Positions 44,901-52,477 of a stretch of 64,000 bases of DNA are shown piece by piece. The translations under genes and the position numbers were made by a program. Source of the stretch: Mycobacterium sp. GA-1199. Lineage in GTDB: Bacteria > Actinomycetota > Actinomycetes > Mycobacteriales > Mycobacteriaceae. Positions within the stretch are counted from its first letter, which is position 1; each line of letters begins with the position of its first letter. Where the stretch lies: NCBI RefSeq assembly GCF_001500045.1, contig NZ_LQIX01000034.1, positions 124,001-188,000 of the forward strand, read 5' to 3'. Under the pieces are notes generated by a model, which saw nothing but the letters and a program-made list of their open reading frames with translations, made no database searches and was not told the origin of the DNA.

Positions 44901-45487
44901 GCGGCTTGGACGGAGCCGCCGCCAGTGACGATATGAGCCGGCAGTACCGCCGGATCGCGGTGGCGGCCAAGAACACCGACACCCGCGAACACGACATCGC
45001 CGATTCCGACGACTACTTCCAGTACCACGGCGGCATGATCGCCACCGTTCGTGCGTTGACCGGCAAGGACCCCGCCGCCTACATCGGCGACAACACCCGA
45101 CCCGACGCCGTGCGCACCCGCACCCTGTCCGAGGAGACCACCCGGGTGTTTCGCGCCCGCGTGGTCAACCCGCGCTGGATCAACGCGATGCGCAGGCACG
45201 GCTACAAGGGCGCGTTCGAGATGGCCGCCACGGTCGACTACCTGTTCGGCTACGACGCCACGGCCGGCGTGATGGCGGACTGGATGTACGAGCGGCTGTC
45301 GGCGGAATACGTGCTCGACGACGAGAACCGCAAATTCATGACCGAATCCAATCCGTGGGCGCTGCACGGTATGGCCGAACGGCTTCTGGAGGCCGCCGAC
45401 CGCGGTATGTGGGCGGCACCCGAACAGGCGACGCTCGACGGATTGCGCAAGGTGCTGCTGGAGACCGAAGGCGACCTGGAGGGCTAG
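41906..45487 (+). CDS. cobN: CobN: cobaltochelatase large subunit
   Basis: A 1193-residue ATP-dependent cobaltochelatase subunit that inserts cobalt into hydrogenobyrinate a,c-diamide, working with CobS/CobT-type partners not present here. It starts at GTG 41906. Typical CobN/BchH motifs include FSAYPTKHARIGNAVGLDTPAS, IVHLGKHGNLEWLPGK and WGTSAMRTAGDDIAEVLALLGVRP. Length is as expected for the family (about 1190-1275). It lies 374 bp from the upstream monooxygenase, with a small ORF, palindromes and a repeat between. It corresponds to Rv2062c (from memory). Confidence 0.96.
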   Translation: MAQPSRDPAVLLLSTSDTDLITARSSGANYRWANPSRLVDGELGELLRGTDIVVVRILGSYRAWQDGIDEVVASGVPAVVVSGEQSPDAELMRHSTTPAGVALQAHVYLAQGGVSNLRHLHAFLCDTVLMTGFGFSPPESTPLWGVVPRDGGGDGPTVAVLYYRAQHLAGNTAYVEALCDAIEDAGGRALPVFCASLRTADADLLKLLGTADALITTVLAAGGATPSSVSAGGTDDAWNVAHLAALDVPILQGLCLTSSRAQWQNNDDGLSPLDVATQVAVPEFDGRIITVPFSFKEIDDEGLTSYVPDPERCARVAGLAVRHARLRSIPVQDKRIAVVFSAYPTKHARIGNAVGLDTPASAIALLRAMRAHGYRIDDIPGLDAGDGDALIHALIERGGQDPDWLTEGQLEGNPIRVSANDYRNWFATLPAELTDAIVEHWGPPPGEMFVDRSADPDGEIVIAALRAGNVVLMVQPPRGFGENPVAIYHDPDLPPSHHYLAAYRWIESVFGADAIVHLGKHGNLEWLPGKTLGMSAACGSDAALGNLPLIYPFLVNDPGEGTQAKRRAHATLIDHLIPPMARAETYGDIARLEQLLDEHANVSALDPGKLPAIRQQIWTLMRAAKMDHDLGLEERPEEDSFDNMLLHVDGWLCEIKDVQIRDGLHILGQTPSGEDELDLVLAVLRARQLFGGEQTVPGLRQALGLAEDGHDERTAVDATEAQARKLVAALQDSGWNREVVDTLTDNADVAAVLRFAATEVVPRLAGTAEEITQILRALDGRFIAAGPSGSPLRGLVNVLPTGRNFYSVDPKAVPSRLAWETGVAMADSLLARYRDDYGDWPRSVGLSVWGTSAMRTAGDDIAEVLALLGVRPVWDEASRRVVDLEPIALADLGRPRIDVTVRISGFFRDAFPHVVTMLDDAVALVAGLDEAAEDNYVRAHAQADLAEHGDERRSTTRIFGSKPGTYGAGLLQLIDSRNWRDDADLAEVYTAWGGFAYGRGLDGAAASDDMSRQYRRIAVAAKNTDTREHDIADSDDYFQYHGGMIATVRALTGKDPAAYIGDNTRPDAVRTRTLSEETTRVFRARVVNPRWINAMRRHGYKGAFEMAATVDYLFGYDATAGVMADWMYERLSAEYVLDDENRKFMTESNPWALHGMAERLLEAADRGMWAAPEQATLDGLRKVLLETEGDLEG

Positions 45488-45496
45488 GTTGGCGTC

Positions 45497-45877
45497 GTGT
45501 CTGCCACCTTTGCCGATGTCGTGAAATCCGAGTACATCCTGCTGACCACGTTCACCAAGGACGGCAGGCCCAAGCCGACACCCATCTGGGCGGTGCCCGA
45601 CGGCGACGGCCTGATCGCCATCACGCAGGAGAAGTCGTGGAAGGTCAAGCGGATCCGCAACACCCCGCGCGTGACCATCGCGCCGTGCGACATGCGCGGC
45701 AACCCCAAGGGCGAGGCCGTCGACGCCGTCGCGGCGATCCTGGACAAGTCGGCCAACGGCGCGACCTACGATGCGATCGGCAAGCGCTACGGGCTGCTGG
45801 GCAAGACGTTCAACGTTTTCTCCAAGCTGCGCGGGGGAATGAAGAACAACGTGACCATCGAGATCAAGCCGGGCTGA
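45497..45877 (+). CDS. PPOX-class split-barrel F420/FMN-binding protein 1 (Rv2061c-like)
   Basis: A 126-residue split-barrel protein starting at GTG 45497, nine bases after cobN. Motifs are YILLTTFTKDGRPKPTPIWAV and VKRIRNTPRVTIAPCD, typical of PPOX-class F420-dependent enzymes. The C-terminus is shorter and less aromatic than its tandem paralogue 2 bp downstream. Substrate unknown. Close spacing suggests co-transcription with cobN. Confidence 0.88.
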   Translation: MSATFADVVKSEYILLTTFTKDGRPKPTPIWAVPDGDGLIAITQEKSWKVKRIRNTPRVTIAPCDMRGNPKGEAVDAVAAILDKSANGATYDAIGKRYGLLGKTFNVFSKLRGGMKNNVTIEIKPG

Positions 45878-45879
45878 CC

Positions 45880-46266
45880 ATGGCCGACACGTTCGGCGAC
45901 GTCGCCCGTTCGAAGTACATTCTGCTGACCACCTTCACCAAGGACGGCAAGCCCAAGCCCACCCCGATCTGGGGTGCGCCCGAGGACGGCAAGCTGCTCG
46001 TCATCACCGATGACGGGTCGTGGAAAACCAAGCGCATCAACAACACTCCGCGGGTGACGATCCAGAAGTCGACGGCGTTGGGCAAGCCGAAAGGCGGTCC
46101 GGTGGAGGCCGTCGCCAGGGTGCTGCCCAAGGAGGAGACCCGCCGCGTCTTCGACAAGGTCACCAGGCGCTACTGGTGGCACGCGTGGTGGTGGATCCCG
46201 CAGGCACTCATCCGTGGCGGCATCGACAAGGTTCACATCGGAATCGAGATCAAGCCCGCGGGGTAG
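45880..46266 (+). CDS. PPOX-class split-barrel F420/FMN-binding protein 2 (tandem paralogue)
   Basis: A 128-residue paralogue of the preceding gene, sharing SKYILLTTFTKDGKPKPTPIW, KRINNTPRVTI and the terminal IEIKPAG. ATG 45880 lies two bases after the previous stop; the frame is open upstream within cobN but unrelated there. A Trp-rich segment (RRYWWHAWWWIPQA) distinguishes it and may alter the substrate pocket. Its 3' end overlaps the convergent dienelactone hydrolase gene by 17 bp. Confidence 0.87.
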   Translation: MADTFGDVARSKYILLTTFTKDGKPKPTPIWGAPEDGKLLVITDDGSWKTKRINNTPRVTIQKSTALGKPKGGPVEAVARVLPKEETRRVFDKVTRRYWWHAWWWIPQALIRGGIDKVHIGIEIKPAG

Positions 46267-46957
46267 CCGTCAGGTGTTCGCCGAAAAATCCGAACACCCG
46301 CGTCCAGGCGTCGTTGGCCGCCGCCTCGTTGTAGCCGAACCCGGTGATCCGCAACAGCGGTTGGCCCGGCAGCTTGTTCGCGAAGCTGTGCCCGGCGTCC
46401 GGATACACCTTGATGTCTGCCGCAGTACCCTTGTCCGCGACCACTTTTCGCAACTTGTCCGCCGCGCCGATGCCGATCGGGTCGCGCCTGCCGAAGCTCG
46501 CGACGATCGGGCACGCCCCGGTCAGCGTCTCGTCGAGACGGCGAGGGAGCGGGGTGCCGTAGAACGGTGCCGACGCGCCGAACCCCTGCGGCGACATCAC
46601 CAGCGCGAACTGCCCGCCCATGCAGAAGCCGGCGATGCCGACCGCGCCGGTGCACTCGGGCAGGCCCAGCACATGGTCACGGGCGGCCAGGATGTCGTCG
46701 AGCGCGCGACCGCGCTTGGAAAGCAGTTCGCGGAACACCCGGGTGATGCAGCGGGCGCGGCCACCGCGCGCGTACAGGTCGGGAGTGATGGCGATGTAGC
46801 CCGCCTCGGCGATGCGCGCCGATATCGCCTCGTTGTCCGGCCCGTAGCCGATCGCGTCGTGCACGACCACGACCGCCGGCCACGGACCCTCGCCATCCGG
46901 CGTCGACAGCAACGCGTCGATCGGACCGCCCGGTGTATCGATCTTGATCGTGGCCAC
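46250..46957 (-). CDS. dienelactone hydrolase family protein (Rv2054-like)
   Basis: A 235-residue alpha/beta hydrolase with a Cys nucleophile in GFCMGGQFA. The catalytic Asp is in FGRRDPIG and the His in YPDAGHSFANK, the Cys-Asp-His triad of dienelactone hydrolases. It acts on lactones or esters; the physiological substrate is unknown. It is divergent from fxsA (47-bp gap). Confidence 0.9.
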   Translation of the reverse strand: MATIKIDTPGGPIDALLSTPDGEGPWPAVVVVHDAIGYGPDNEAISARIAEAGYIAITPDLYARGGRARCITRVFRELLSKRGRALDDILAARDHVLGLPECTGAVGIAGFCMGGQFALVMSPQGFGASAPFYGTPLPRRLDETLTGACPIVASFGRRDPIGIGAADKLRKVVADKGTAADIKVYPDAGHSFANKLPGQPLLRITGFGYNEAAANDAWTRVFGFFGEHLTATPRA

Positions 46958-47004
46958 ACCGCCAATCTACGGAACCCTCGAGGCCGTCCGGACGTTTACC
47001 CCGT

Positions 47005-47511
47005 ATGGCGATGCGGCTGTTTGTCCTCTATGTGGTCATCGAGATCGCGGTCGTGGTGGCCCTGGTGTCGACGATCGGCATCGGCTGGACGCTACTGGCG
47101 CTGCTCACCACGTTCGTGCTGGGTTTCGCGCTGGCAGGGTCGCAGGTCAGGCGTCACATCGGCAGGTTGCGCTCGGGCCTGACCCCGGCGACCCTGCACG
47201 GTACCGCCGCCGACAGCGTCCTCGTCGCGCTCGGCACCGTGCTGGTCGTGATTCCGGGGCTGGCCAGTTCGGTGGCGGGGGTGCTGCTCCTGCTGCCGCC
47301 GACGCGGGCCGCGGGCCGCCCGCTGGTGACCGCGCTCGCCGCGCGCCGGATGCCGCTGATCACCGCCGGAATGGCCGGGTGGGGGGCGGCCACCAACCGG
47401 CGTGACTCGGCCACCCAGCACGGTGACTACATCGACGGCGAGGTCGTCGACGTGGTCGACGTCGAACCGCCCGCCGTGGAGCGCCCGCGTCCCACCACCG
47501 ACGGGCTGTGA
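47005..47511 (+). CDS. fxsA: FxsA-family membrane protein (Rv2053c-like)
   Basis: A 168-residue protein with two to three membrane helices at the N-terminus (FVLYVVIEIAVVVALVSTIG, LLALLTTFVLGFALAGSQ) and one around GTVLVVIPGLASSVAGVLLLLPP. This is the FxsA architecture and includes the conserved PGxxS/T region. The cytosolic tail is acidic. E. coli FxsA suppresses F-exclusion of phage T7; the role in mycobacteria is unknown. The next gene starts 13 bp downstream. Confidence 0.88.
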   Translation: MAMRLFVLYVVIEIAVVVALVSTIGIGWTLLALLTTFVLGFALAGSQVRRHIGRLRSGLTPATLHGTAADSVLVALGTVLVVIPGLASSVAGVLLLLPPTRAAGRPLVTALAARRMPLITAGMAGWGAATNRRDSATQHGDYIDGEVVDVVDVEPPAVERPRPTTDGL

Positions 47512-47524
47512 GAACCTCCCGTAG

Positions 47525-49111
47525 GTGACGACCCTTCTGCTCAACGGGCGGGTGCACAGCCCCGCCATGCCCGACGCCACGGCGCTGGCCGTGCGCGACG
47601 GTGTGATCGCATGGTTGGGCAGCGACGACGTGGGCCGTAGCCAGTTTCCCGACGCGCAGGTCATCGACCTCGACGGTGCCTTCGTCGCGCCCGGTTTCGT
47701 CGACAGCCACATCCATCTCACCGCCACCGGGCTCACGCTCGCCGGGCTCGATCTGCGGGCCGCCGCCTCGCTTCAACACTGCCTGCAACTGCTCGCCGAC
47801 CATGCGCGCAGTCACCCCGACGGTCCGATCTGGGCGCACGGCTGGGACGAGTCGACATGGCCCCAGCGCACCCCGCCCAGCACCGATGACATCGACGCCG
47901 TCGTGGGGGACCGGCCGACCTACCTCGCCAGGGTCGACGTGCACTCGGCCGCGGCGTCCACCGCACTGCGCACGCGGTGCCCGGGCCTGGCCGACGCGGC
48001 CGGATACGACCCGCAGCGGCCGCTGACCAGCGACGCCCATCACCTGGTCCGCGCCGCCGCGCGGGCCGGGCTGACGGCCCCACAGCGTGCCGACGCGCGC
48101 ACCGCCGCGCTCAACGCGGTGGCGGCGCACGGCATCGTCGCGGTGCACGAATGCGCGGGTCCCGACATCGGCGGCCTCGACGACTGGGATGAGATCCGCG
48201 CCCTCGACCACGGCGTCGAGGTCGTCGGCTACTGGGGTGAAGCGGTCACCACAGCCGACCAGGCACGCGCACTGATCGAACGCACCGGCGCCCGCGGCCT
48301 GGCGGGCGACCTGTTCGTCGACGGAGCGCTCGGCTCGCGCACCGCCTGGCTGCACGAGCCCTACGACGACGCGCTCGGCTGCGTGGGCAACACCTACCTC
48401 GCCCCCGACGCCATCGCGGCCCACCTGCAGGCGTGCACGGAGGCGGGTATCGCGGCCGGCTTCCACGCGATCGGCGACGCCGCCGTGACCGCGGTGGTCG
48501 ACGCCCTCGAGTCCGTCGTCGCCTTCTCGGGCGCTCCCGCGGTCGCCCGGTGCGGGCATCGACTCGAACATCTGGAGATGGTCACCTCAGAACAGGCGCA
48601 CAAGCTCGGTGCCTGGGGTGTGCTCGCCAGCATGCAACCGAATTTCGATGCGCTCTGGGGCGGTGAATCCGGCATGTACGCCCAGCGTCTCGGGCCGCAG
48701 CGAGCCCGATCGCTGAACCCGTTCGCGCTGTTAGCATCCCAAGGCGTGCCCCTTGCCTTCGGCTCGGACAGCCCCGTCACCGGGATCGACCCCTGGGCGA
48801 CGCTGCGCGCGGCGACGCGACACCAGACGCCGGGCAGTGCGCTCTCGGCGCGTGCGGCGTTCGCAGCGCTCACCCGAGGTGCGTGGCGCGCCGCCGGCGT
48901 TCGAGACGGGCTGGCGGGCACCCTCGTTCCCGGGGCACCGGCCTCGTACGCGATCTGGGAGGCCGACGAACTCGAGGCGAGTGCCCCCGCCGACGCGGTG
49001 CAACGGTGGTCCACCGACCAGCGGTCACGGGTGCCGGCGTTGCCGCGACTCGACGGCCCGTCACCCCGGTGTCGGCAGACGGTCCATCGGGGTGTCGTCA
49101 TCCATGGCTGA
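47525..49111 (+). CDS. amidohydrolase (YtcJ-like, metal-dependent)
   Basis: A 528-residue amidohydrolase starting at GTG 47525. It has the N-terminal composite domain TTLLLNGRVHSPAMPDATALAV, the metal-binding GFVDSHIHLTATG and AGFHAIGDAAV, with further His in GHRLEHLEM. FGSDSPVTGIDPW carries the final metal ligand Asp. Such enzymes hydrolyse exocyclic C-N bonds; the substrate is unknown. Its 3' end overlaps lnt by 8 bp, suggesting one transcript fxsA-amidohydrolase-lnt-ppm1. Confidence 0.88.
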   Translation: MTTLLLNGRVHSPAMPDATALAVRDGVIAWLGSDDVGRSQFPDAQVIDLDGAFVAPGFVDSHIHLTATGLTLAGLDLRAAASLQHCLQLLADHARSHPDGPIWAHGWDESTWPQRTPPSTDDIDAVVGDRPTYLARVDVHSAAASTALRTRCPGLADAAGYDPQRPLTSDAHHLVRAAARAGLTAPQRADARTAALNAVAAHGIVAVHECAGPDIGGLDDWDEIRALDHGVEVVGYWGEAVTTADQARALIERTGARGLAGDLFVDGALGSRTAWLHEPYDDALGCVGNTYLAPDAIAAHLQACTEAGIAAGFHAIGDAAVTAVVDALESVVAFSGAPAVARCGHRLEHLEMVTSEQAHKLGAWGVLASMQPNFDALWGGESGMYAQRLGPQRARSLNPFALLASQGVPLAFGSDSPVTGIDPWATLRAATRHQTPGSALSARAAFAALTRGAWRAAGVRDGLAGTLVPGAPASYAIWEADELEASAPADAVQRWSTDQRSRVPALPRLDGPSPRCRQTVHRGVVIHG

Positions 49112-50744
49112 AACTCCCTCGAAGGCAAGGCGGTTCGGTCAGGTGATGGTGGACCGGCTACCACAGCTGGGCGTCGCGATCGTCGCCGGCGTGCTTCTGT
49201 GTTTGAGCTTCCCGCCGTTTGGATGGTGGTATCTGGGCTTCGTCGCGTTCGCACTGTTGGCGTGGGTGTTGACACGCGAAACCACCACGGTGCGAGGCGG
49301 ATTCGGCTACGGGTTCCTGTTCGGGGCGGCTTTCTACCTGCCGCTGCTGCCGTGGGTGGGGGCGTTCGTCGGGCCGTTCCCGTGGATCGGGCTGTCGCTC
49401 GCCGAGGCGGTGTTTCCCGCGCTGTTCGGGGCGGCCGCTGTGGTGGTTCGCCGGCTCCCGGGCTGGCCGCTGTGGTTCGCCGGGTTGTGGGCCGCGCAGG
49501 AGTGGCTCAAGTCGACGGTGCCGTTCGGCGGATTCCCCTGGGGCGTCGTCGCTTACGGCCAGACGGAGAGCCCGCTGCGGTCGATCGCGCAGCTCGGCGG
49601 GGCGCCGCTGCTGTCCTTCGCGGTCGTGCTCGTCGGGTTCAGCTTGGCGGCAATGGTTTTCGAGGTCATCCAGTGGTGGCGGCGTGACGATGCGCAGAAA
49701 GCCGCACCGCCGGCCGTGGTGGTGCCCGGCCTGTGCATCAGCGCCGTGCTGCTGGTCACTGCGCTGACATGGCCGCACGTGCGCCAGTCGGGTCTGGGCG
49801 CCGGCGACGAGCACTCGGTCACCGTCGCCGTCGTCCAGGGCAATGTGCCCCGGCTCGGACTGGACTTCAACGCCCAGCGTCGCGCCGTGCTCGACAACCA
49901 CGTCCGCGAGACGTTGCGGCTGGCCGAGGACGTGCGGGCGGGGCGGGCGCTGCGGCCGATGTTCGTCGTCTGGCCCGAGAATTCCTCCGACATCGATCCA
50001 CTGGCCAACCCCGACGCCCATGAGCTGATCTCCTCAGCCGCCGAAGCCATCGACGCGCCGATCCTCGTCGGCGCGGTCGTCGAGGCGCCCGGCGCCACGC
50101 CCGAGGAGCCGACCACGACGAACTCGGTGATCGTGTGGAACCCGGGCAGCGGTCCCGGCGAGCGCCACGACAAGCAGATCGTGCAGCCGTTCGGCGAGTA
50201 CCTGCCGTGGCGCGGGTTCTTCCGCAACTTCTCCGAGTACGCCGACCGCGCCGGTTACTTCGTAGCGGGGGACGGAACAGGCGTCGTGCACCCGGCCGGT
50301 GTGCCGGTGGGGGTGGCGACGTGCTGGGAGGTGATCTTCGACCGTGCGCCGCGCGAGTCGGTGCGCAACGGCGCCCAAATGCTGGTCGTGCCGTCCAACA
50401 ACGCGACGTTCACCGAGTCCATGAGCGAACAGCAACTCGCCTTCGCCCGGCTGCGTGCGGTCGAACACGACCGCTACGTCGTGGTGGCGGGCACGACGGG
50501 AATCAGCGCGATCATCTCGCCGGACGGCCGTGAGCTGGCTCGCACCGCGTTCTACGAACCCGCCTACCTGGACTCCGCCGTACGGCTGAAAACCCAGCTC
50601 AGCGCCGCGACACGGTTCGGGCCGCTGGTGGAGGGGCTGCTCATCGCCCTCGGCGTGGGCAGCCTGCTCACCGCGATACTGCACAATAAAAGCTTTGTGC
50701 GTCGCCGCGTGGGCGGCGGCACCACAGACAGAGGAGCCACATGA
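49104..50744 (+). CDS. lnt: Lnt: apolipoprotein N-acyltransferase
   Basis: A 546-residue membrane enzyme that adds the third acyl chain to lipoproteins. An N-terminal bundle of about six to seven helices (LPQLGVAIVAGVLLCLSFPPF onward) is followed by a nitrilase-type domain. Its catalytic triad is Glu in VVWPENSSD, Lys in HDKQIVQPFGEYLPWR and Cys in GVATCWEVIF. ATG 49104 overlaps the amidohydrolase stop; the frame upstream is a shadow. In M. tuberculosis this domain is fused to Ppm1; here the two are separate, coupled by ATGA overlap. Confidence 0.95.
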   Translation: MAETPSKARRFGQVMVDRLPQLGVAIVAGVLLCLSFPPFGWWYLGFVAFALLAWVLTRETTTVRGGFGYGFLFGAAFYLPLLPWVGAFVGPFPWIGLSLAEAVFPALFGAAAVVVRRLPGWPLWFAGLWAAQEWLKSTVPFGGFPWGVVAYGQTESPLRSIAQLGGAPLLSFAVVLVGFSLAAMVFEVIQWWRRDDAQKAAPPAVVVPGLCISAVLLVTALTWPHVRQSGLGAGDEHSVTVAVVQGNVPRLGLDFNAQRRAVLDNHVRETLRLAEDVRAGRALRPMFVVWPENSSDIDPLANPDAHELISSAAEAIDAPILVGAVVEAPGATPEEPTTTNSVIVWNPGSGPGERHDKQIVQPFGEYLPWRGFFRNFSEYADRAGYFVAGDGTGVVHPAGVPVGVATCWEVIFDRAPRESVRNGAQMLVVPSNNATFTESMSEQQLAFARLRAVEHDRYVVVAGTTGISAIISPDGRELARTAFYEPAYLDSAVRLKTQLSAATRFGPLVEGLLIALGVGSLLTAILHNKSFVRRRVGGGTTDRGAT

Positions 50745-51517
50745 CGACGGGCCGGGACCCGGGGGAGCGACCCAGCCAGCGCACGCTGGTCATCATCCCC
50801 ACGTACAACGAGCGGGAGAACCTTCCGCTGATCGTCGATCGCGTCCAGAAGGCGCTGCCCGACGTCCACATCCTGATCGTCGATGACGGTAGCCCCGACG
50901 GCACCGGCAGGCTCGCCGACGAGCGGGCGCTCGCGGACCCCGACCGCATCCACGTCATGCACCGCAATGCCAAGGGTGGCCTGGGCGCGGCGTACCTGGC
51001 CGGGTTTGCCTGGGGGCTGAGCCGCGAGTACTCCGTGCTGGTCGAGATGGACGCCGACGGCAGCCACCCGCCCGAACAGCTGTACCGGTTGCTCGACGCC
51101 ATCGACGGCGGCGCCGACCTGGCCATCGGCTCGCGTTATGTGCCTGGCGGAGAGGTCCGCAACTGGCCGCGCCGCCGCCTGCTGCTGTCGCGGACCGCCA
51201 ACGGTTATTCGCGCATCCTGCTCGGCGTCGACATCCACGACATCACCGCCGGTTATCGCGCTTACCGGCGCGAGGTGCTGGAAAAGATCGACCTGAGCGC
51301 GGTCGACTCGAAGGGGTATTGCTTCCAGATCGACCTGACCTGGCGCACGATCAACAACGGGTTCGTCGTCGTGGAAGTGCCCATCACCTTCACCGAACGC
51401 GAGTTCGGCCAGTCCAAGATGAGCGGGTCCAACATCCGCGAGGCGTTGTTCAAGGTCGCGGAGTGGGGTCTGCGCGGCCGCATCGACCGCGGCCGCGGAG
51501 CCCGCGTCACGCGCTGA
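50741..51517 (+). CDS. ppm1: Ppm1: polyprenol-phosphate mannosyltransferase
   Basis: A 258-residue GT2-family enzyme that makes polyprenyl-phosphomannose from GDP-mannose, the mannose donor for LM/LAM and mannoproteins. It shows LVIIPTYNERENLPLIVDRV, the metal-binding VEMDADGSHPPEQL (DxD), and VPITFTEREFGQSKMSG near the C-terminus. It has no membrane domain of its own and probably relies on interaction with Lnt, as reported for M. smegmatis. GAGGAG ribosome-binding site; ATG overlaps the lnt stop. Confidence 0.95.
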   Translation: MTTGRDPGERPSQRTLVIIPTYNERENLPLIVDRVQKALPDVHILIVDDGSPDGTGRLADERALADPDRIHVMHRNAKGGLGAAYLAGFAWGLSREYSVLVEMDADGSHPPEQLYRLLDAIDGGADLAIGSRYVPGGEVRNWPRRRLLLSRTANGYSRILLGVDIHDITAGYRAYRREVLEKIDLSAVDSKGYCFQIDLTWRTINNGFVVVEVPITFTEREFGQSKMSGSNIREALFKVAEWGLRGRIDRGRGARVTR

Positions 51518-51525
51518 CCCTCACC

Positions 51526-51565
51526 CTCACCAGCCGCGAGCGCTGACGCTCACCAGCCGCGAGCG
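51526..51565. repeat. direct repeat, two 17-bp copies with 23-bp period
   Basis: CTCACCAGCCGCGAGCG occurs at 51526-51542 and again at 51549-51565, directly after ppm1. The second copy supplies the left arm of the adjacent hairpin, so the pair looks like a partial duplication of the hairpin arm. Confidence 0.6.
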
Positions 51566-51621
51566 ACCGGGTCTGCACGCCGACACGCCGTGCTTTCGTG
51601 ACCTAAAGCGGTCGCTCGCGG
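51557..51621. terminator. bidirectional hairpin between ppm1 and rbpA (13-bp arms)
   Basis: CCGCGAGCGACCG (51557-51569) pairs perfectly with CGGTCGCTCGCGG (51609-51621) across a 39-base loop. It lies between the convergent ends of ppm1 and rbpA, so it can serve both genes. The same arm start and loop length occur at 26837-26899, suggesting one element class with compensatory arm changes. Confidence 0.6.
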
Positions 51622-51633
51622 TGAACGACGGGG

Positions 51634-51969
51634 TCAGCCGCGGCGGCGGGCCTTGATGATGTCGAGCCGCTCCTTGAGCAGTTCCTCGAGCTCCTCGATC
51701 GACCGGCGCTCGAGCAGCATGTCCCAGTGCGTGCGCGGCGGCTTCGTCTTCTTCGGCTCGGGGGCGTCACCCTCGATCAGGGTGCCTTCCATGCCGTTAC
51801 GGCACAGCCAGGTGTGGGGGATCTCGGCGTCGTCGGCGAACGGGACGTCGAACTCTTCACCGTTGTCGGTGCGGTACCGCGCGACCTGACGCGGCGCCAA
51901 GTCGTGGTTGCGGTCGGTCTCGTAGCTCACGGCTCCGAGGCGACTTCCCCTCAAGACGCGATCAGCCAT
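51634..51969 (-). CDS. rbpA: RbpA: RNA polymerase-binding protein
   Basis: A 111-residue essential transcription factor that binds sigma-A/sigma-B holoenzyme and stabilises open complexes. It starts MADRVLRGSRLGAVSYETDRN (ATG 51969, GAGGAG ribosome-binding site) and has the core domain RTDNGEEFDVPFADDAEIPHTWLC. The linker with basic residues is followed by the sigma-interaction helices HWDMLLERRSIEELEELL. Length equals M. tuberculosis RbpA (111). An upstream in-frame codon at 52053 would add 28 residues not found in homologues. A stress-sigma-type promoter precedes it. Confidence 0.97.
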   Translation of the reverse strand: MADRVLRGSRLGAVSYETDRNHDLAPRQVARYRTDNGEEFDVPFADDAEIPHTWLCRNGMEGTLIEGDAPEPKKTKPPRTHWDMLLERRSIEELEELLKERLDIIKARRRG

Positions 51970-52011
51970 CGTCAAACACTCCTCGATCAGCGCGTTATTG
52001 TCCGAATCATC

Positions 52012-52038
52012 AACGCCGCAGCATGCTGTGAAGTTCCC
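52012..52038 (-). promoter_or_regulatory. SigE/SigH (sigma-R)-type promoter for rbpA
   Basis: On the minus strand GGGAAC (52038-52033) is followed by 17 bases and CGTT (52015-52012). This matches the mycobacterial SigE/SigH consensus GGGAAC-N16-17-CGTT, equivalent to sigma-R GGAAY-N18-GTT. The predicted start site lies about 35 bases before the rbpA ATG. In Streptomyces, rbpA is a sigma-R target (from the literature, recalled), which supports the assignment. Confidence 0.6.
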
Positions 52039-52094
52039 GACTCGACCCACCATGATACCGGGAAACCGATGACCCTCGGTTTACAGTCTGGCCT

Positions 52095-52436
52095 GTGGCA
52101 ACCGGGATCAAGAGGCGGCTCCGCCCCGCCGCCTGCCGCTGGTGCGGTCGCGAGGTCGGCGATGCGGGGCTGGGCAGGCGGAGGCAGTACTGCAGGCAGT
52201 CGTGCCGACAACGCGCGTACGAACAGCGCGCCGTGATCAAGGGCACGTCGCTGGCCCCCGACGCGGTCGTCCTCACTGCCGACGAGGCCGCTGAGCTCTC
52301 CGACCGCATCTACCAGGTCCGATGCGCCGCCGAGGACGTCGCCACAGCGGTCGAGGAAGGCGCCGACACCGTCGAACTGCGCCAACTGTGCGAGGCGCTG
52401 ATCACTGCGGCCAAGGCGGCCGACGGTTGGCGCTGA
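52095..52436 (+). CDS. small putative zinc-finger protein, unknown function
   Basis: A 113-residue protein starting at GTG 52095. The N-terminal third holds four cysteines in CRWCG and QYCRQSCRQRAYEQR, a CxxC...CxxxC pattern that could bind zinc. The strongly basic context suggests nucleic-acid binding. The rest is an Ala-rich helical domain with acidic stretches. It is divergent from rbpA (125-bp gap). M. tuberculosis has a short gene of unknown function at this position (Rv2049c, from memory). Confidence 0.65.
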   Translation: MATGIKRRLRPAACRWCGREVGDAGLGRRRQYCRQSCRQRAYEQRAVIKGTSLAPDAVVLTADEAAELSDRIYQVRCAAEDVATAVEEGADTVELRQLCEALITAAKAADGWR

Positions 52437-52477
52437 CAGCTGGATTTCCCGGTATTCCGCTGCGTCGTTGAACCACG

